Made by a program: the position numbers and the translations under genes. Source: Actinomycetota bacterium (lineage in GTDB: Bacteria > Actinomycetota > Actinomycetes > Actinomycetales > Microbacteriaceae). From it: 41,960 bases of DNA. Shown here in pieces: positions 39,751 to 41,960 of this stretch. The notes below the pieces were generated by a model. The model had not been told where the DNA came from, did no database searches, and was given only the letters and a program-made list of their open reading frames with translations. Numbering within the stretch: position 1 is the stretch's first letter; every line of letters begins with the position of its first letter. The stretch spans positions 1 through 41,960 of the forward strand of contig WLGB01000008.1 in NCBI GenBank assembly GCA_009703455.1, written 5' to 3'.

Positions 39751-41826
39751 CTACTGGGCAGCGTCAAGGAACTCCTTGAGCTCCTGGCGTCGTTCATCAA
39801 GTTCGGCAAGGCTTTTCTCTTGTTTCCTAATTCTCGGAATACCGAAAACAATCGGAAACAGCACAGCCAGACCAAAGGCCATGGCTAGTCCTATGTTTGA
39901 TCCGACTAACTCAAAAATCTCAGGGGTGAGATTTCCAAGATATCCAGTCCAGGAAGATAGCTGCGGGCCGCCATTTATGTAACCTAGACCAAGTCCAACC
40001 GACAGCAAGAAACCAATGACATTTGCAAAGTTTAGTTTTCCGTAGAACCCATACTCACGTGTGAGGGAGACTTCATGATAGCCGCGAGTTCTGGCCAAGG
40101 CGTCTGATACGAAAACCCCGGCCCAAGCCGCTGCAACAACCCCTCCAATTAGCATCAACTCAATTACCGCCTCTTGAAGGGTAGACACTGCAACAAGATA
40201 GCTAGGAACCAACACTGTGGCCAACACCAATAGAACAATTAGAAGCTGAGAAACCCAGCCATTGATTTTTACGAGACCGAATATGTTTCCCGACAAAGAG
40301 TACAAAGAACTGGCCATTAGGTGCAGAGCAGACATGCCAACTGCGACCACAAATGGGACGAATACCCAAATGGGAGCTGAGCTAGCTACCGTTGCCAAAA
40401 GCTCATCCGACAACGAGGAGCCGAGAGTATCGCCGGCCATGTAAAGCCACAGTAGACCGATTACTCCGGAAGCTAATGGGATAAACGATGTTGAAACAAA
40501 ACTTAAGAAAAACACCTTCGAACCGGGAGTCTCGGACGGAAGCTTCCTGGCGAAGTCGCCACTCAATGAAAAAACAGTAAAGCTCAAAAGGGCAACCACA
40601 AGCAGGCCAAGATCTACAAAAGAGGAGCCGGGGATGGCCACACCACTTTCCAGATCCTGAAGAGAATAGTTTCTGATCACAAAGTAGCCAATAACTCCAA
40701 GTCCAACAACAGCCACGATTGCAGTTAGCTGCTGAAGTCGCAGCATTACTGACCCGCCAAACCCTGCCAGCACCGACGAAATAACTACTAGTGGGATAAC
40801 TACAATCATCGTTGCTGTAAATTCGGGGGGCAAGGCTAGAGCTGTGACTATGTTTGTAAACCATGACTGATTGGATACCAATGGCGAAATAACACGTGTG
40901 GCAAAAAGAACCAGCGATGCACTCCAGAAAATCCTTACCAGAAGCATTAAGGTTCCTGGAAGAGCATTTCCCCAAACCCCAAAAGAGGCCCTGGAGACAA
41001 GTGTCATTGAACTAGAGCCCCTAACCGCTGCCATTGCTCCAATAGAAGCCAAAATGGAGGTCCCAAGGACAACTGCTCCGAGCAAAATCAGAGCCTGAGA
41101 AAAAGATATCCCTGCCTCTTTCAAAACTGCAGCCAGTACCAAAGTCAAAGGAGTCGAAGCAATGGCTAACCATGACCAACTAAGCGCAGCCGAAGTCCCA
41201 GTTGGCCCAGTATCTTCAAGAACCGTCAACTCACCGGTTGACCGGTCACGTTCTTCAGAAATATCTGTTTTTTGATCGCCAAAAACATGACTCTCGAGAG
41301 GTTCTGGAACCTCTGCGGTGGTTTCATACGAGGAAGGTTGCGAATCCTGCGCCCCAGCGACCGACTGTGGCAGTGCAGATTTTGGTTTTTCTGGCTCAGT
41401 TGCGACTTGGACGTAAGCTGCGTTGAGTGCGGTCACAATGTCGTCGATTGCTTCGGCAGCAGCTATCGGTTGGACTGGAGCCACGGGCGCTGGCGTACTC
41501 ACCATCTCGATTTTTGGCTCGGCAGGAACTTCGCTCCGTGGCTGAGTGGCGGCCGGTTCTGGCAATGTCGGTGTCCGCGTGAATGCCGGATCTTGGAGTT
41601 CAGAAATTGCGGGCTCAGCTGTGGCAGTTGCTGCAAGCATTTGAGCTTGGAGTTGCCATTTCGAAAGCTCTAGGGAATCTTCTTGACGAAGCCTGGATTG
41701 CTCCTCGATGAGAGCCATCGCAGCCACCAGGCCACCGGGTTGACTCTGTAGCTGGGCAATTTTCGCGTTTAGCTCAGCGTCAGGTAATGACCTTGGCTCA
41801 GGAGGGTTCGGTTGAAACATAGCCAA
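39751..41826 (-). CDS. multi-pass membrane protein, purine/cytosine-permease-like (NCS1 fold), with about 215-aa disordered N-terminal extension
   Basis: 691 aa; about 12 TM segments, MTLVSRASFGVWGNALPGTLMLLVRIFWSASLVLFATRV resembles NCS1 permeases; N-terminus is Pro/Ala/Glu-rich. Confidence 0.6.
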   Translation of the reverse strand: MAMFQPNPPEPRSLPDAELNAKIAQLQSQPGGLVAAMALIEEQSRLRQEDSLELSKWQLQAQMLAATATAEPAISELQDPAFTRTPTLPEPAATQPRSEVPAEPKIEMVSTPAPVAPVQPIAAAEAIDDIVTALNAAYVQVATEPEKPKSALPQSVAGAQDSQPSSYETTAEVPEPLESHVFGDQKTDISEERDRSTGELTVLEDTGPTGTSAALSWSWLAIASTPLTLVLAAVLKEAGISFSQALILLGAVVLGTSILASIGAMAAVRGSSSMTLVSRASFGVWGNALPGTLMLLVRIFWSASLVLFATRVISPLVSNQSWFTNIVTALALPPEFTATMIVVIPLVVISSVLAGFGGSVMLRLQQLTAIVAVVGLGVIGYFVIRNYSLQDLESGVAIPGSSFVDLGLLVVALLSFTVFSLSGDFARKLPSETPGSKVFFLSFVSTSFIPLASGVIGLLWLYMAGDTLGSSLSDELLATVASSAPIWVFVPFVVAVGMSALHLMASSLYSLSGNIFGLVKINGWVSQLLIVLLVLATVLVPSYLVAVSTLQEAVIELMLIGGVVAAAWAGVFVSDALARTRGYHEVSLTREYGFYGKLNFANVIGFLLSVGLGLGYINGGPQLSSWTGYLGNLTPEIFELVGSNIGLAMAFGLAVLFPIVFGIPRIRKQEKSLAELDERRQELKEFLDAAQ

Positions 41827-41862
41827 ATCCTATCGCCGCTAAGGTCCAATGGTCGCTATCTG

Positions 41863-41935
41863 TGGGCCCTACCGGGCTCGAACCGATGACATCCACGGTG
41901 TAAACGTGGCGCTCTACCAACTGAGCTAAAGGCCC
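41863..41935 (-). tRNA. tRNA-Val (anticodon TAC)
   Basis: GGGCCTTTAGCTCAGTTGGTAGAGCGCCACGTTTACACCGTGGATGTCATCGGTTCGAGCCCGGTAGGGCCCA folds as a full cloverleaf; anticodon loop TTTACAC. CCA not encoded. Confidence 0.95.
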
Positions 41936-41960
41936 TCAAACATGCGCCGTAAGGCAACTA

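Noticed and set aside
41272-41673. 133-aa plus-strand ORF antisense to the permease N-terminus
   Set aside because: Overlaps a well-supported minus ORF; Trp/Arg/Cys-rich translation typical of out-of-frame antisense reading.

Overview
This looks like a chromosomal core region of a compact, mid-GC actinobacterium. Gene content and order (dxs, acnA, DUF3159, DUF3710, dut, DUF3093, DUF4193, sepH, parC/parE-type topoisomerase, DUF7455, gatD-murT-sigA, pepA, lpd, sucB, lipB, lipA, DUF4191, glnA, glnE, glnA2, nadE, panB, map, ppgK, rnpB, RNase HI/phosphatase, zinc-ribbon protein, Nif3-like, permease, tRNA-Val) suggest Microbacteriaceae, possibly a small-genome freshwater lineage. I saw no phage, IS element, CRISPR array or toxin/antitoxin island. 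The strongest candidate for something new is the MurT/GatD pair downstream of sigA. The GatD-like protein keeps the family scaffold and its 4-nt overlap with murT. However, the nucleophile Cys position reads Gly (ALGLGWE against the usual A[IV]CGGYQ), and the catalytic His position reads Asn (RLNGPLLPLNP against YLHGPLLPKNP). The MurT partner contains no cysteine at all, so it has lost its Cys4 zinc ribbon, but it keeps the Mur-ligase ATP-binding core. My hypothesis is a repurposed, non-amidating MurT/GatD complex acting on the D-Glu alpha-carboxyl, which is the cross-link site in group-B peptidoglycan. Other observations are near-universal tail-to-tail overlap of convergent genes (7 of 8 pairs, by exactly 4 or 12 nt), a set of probable leaderless promoters, divergent pairs sharing a symmetric -10, a GlnR-like operator upstream of glnA, and a 5'-terminal hairpin on the predicted sigA leader. 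All calls are by eye, without database searches.
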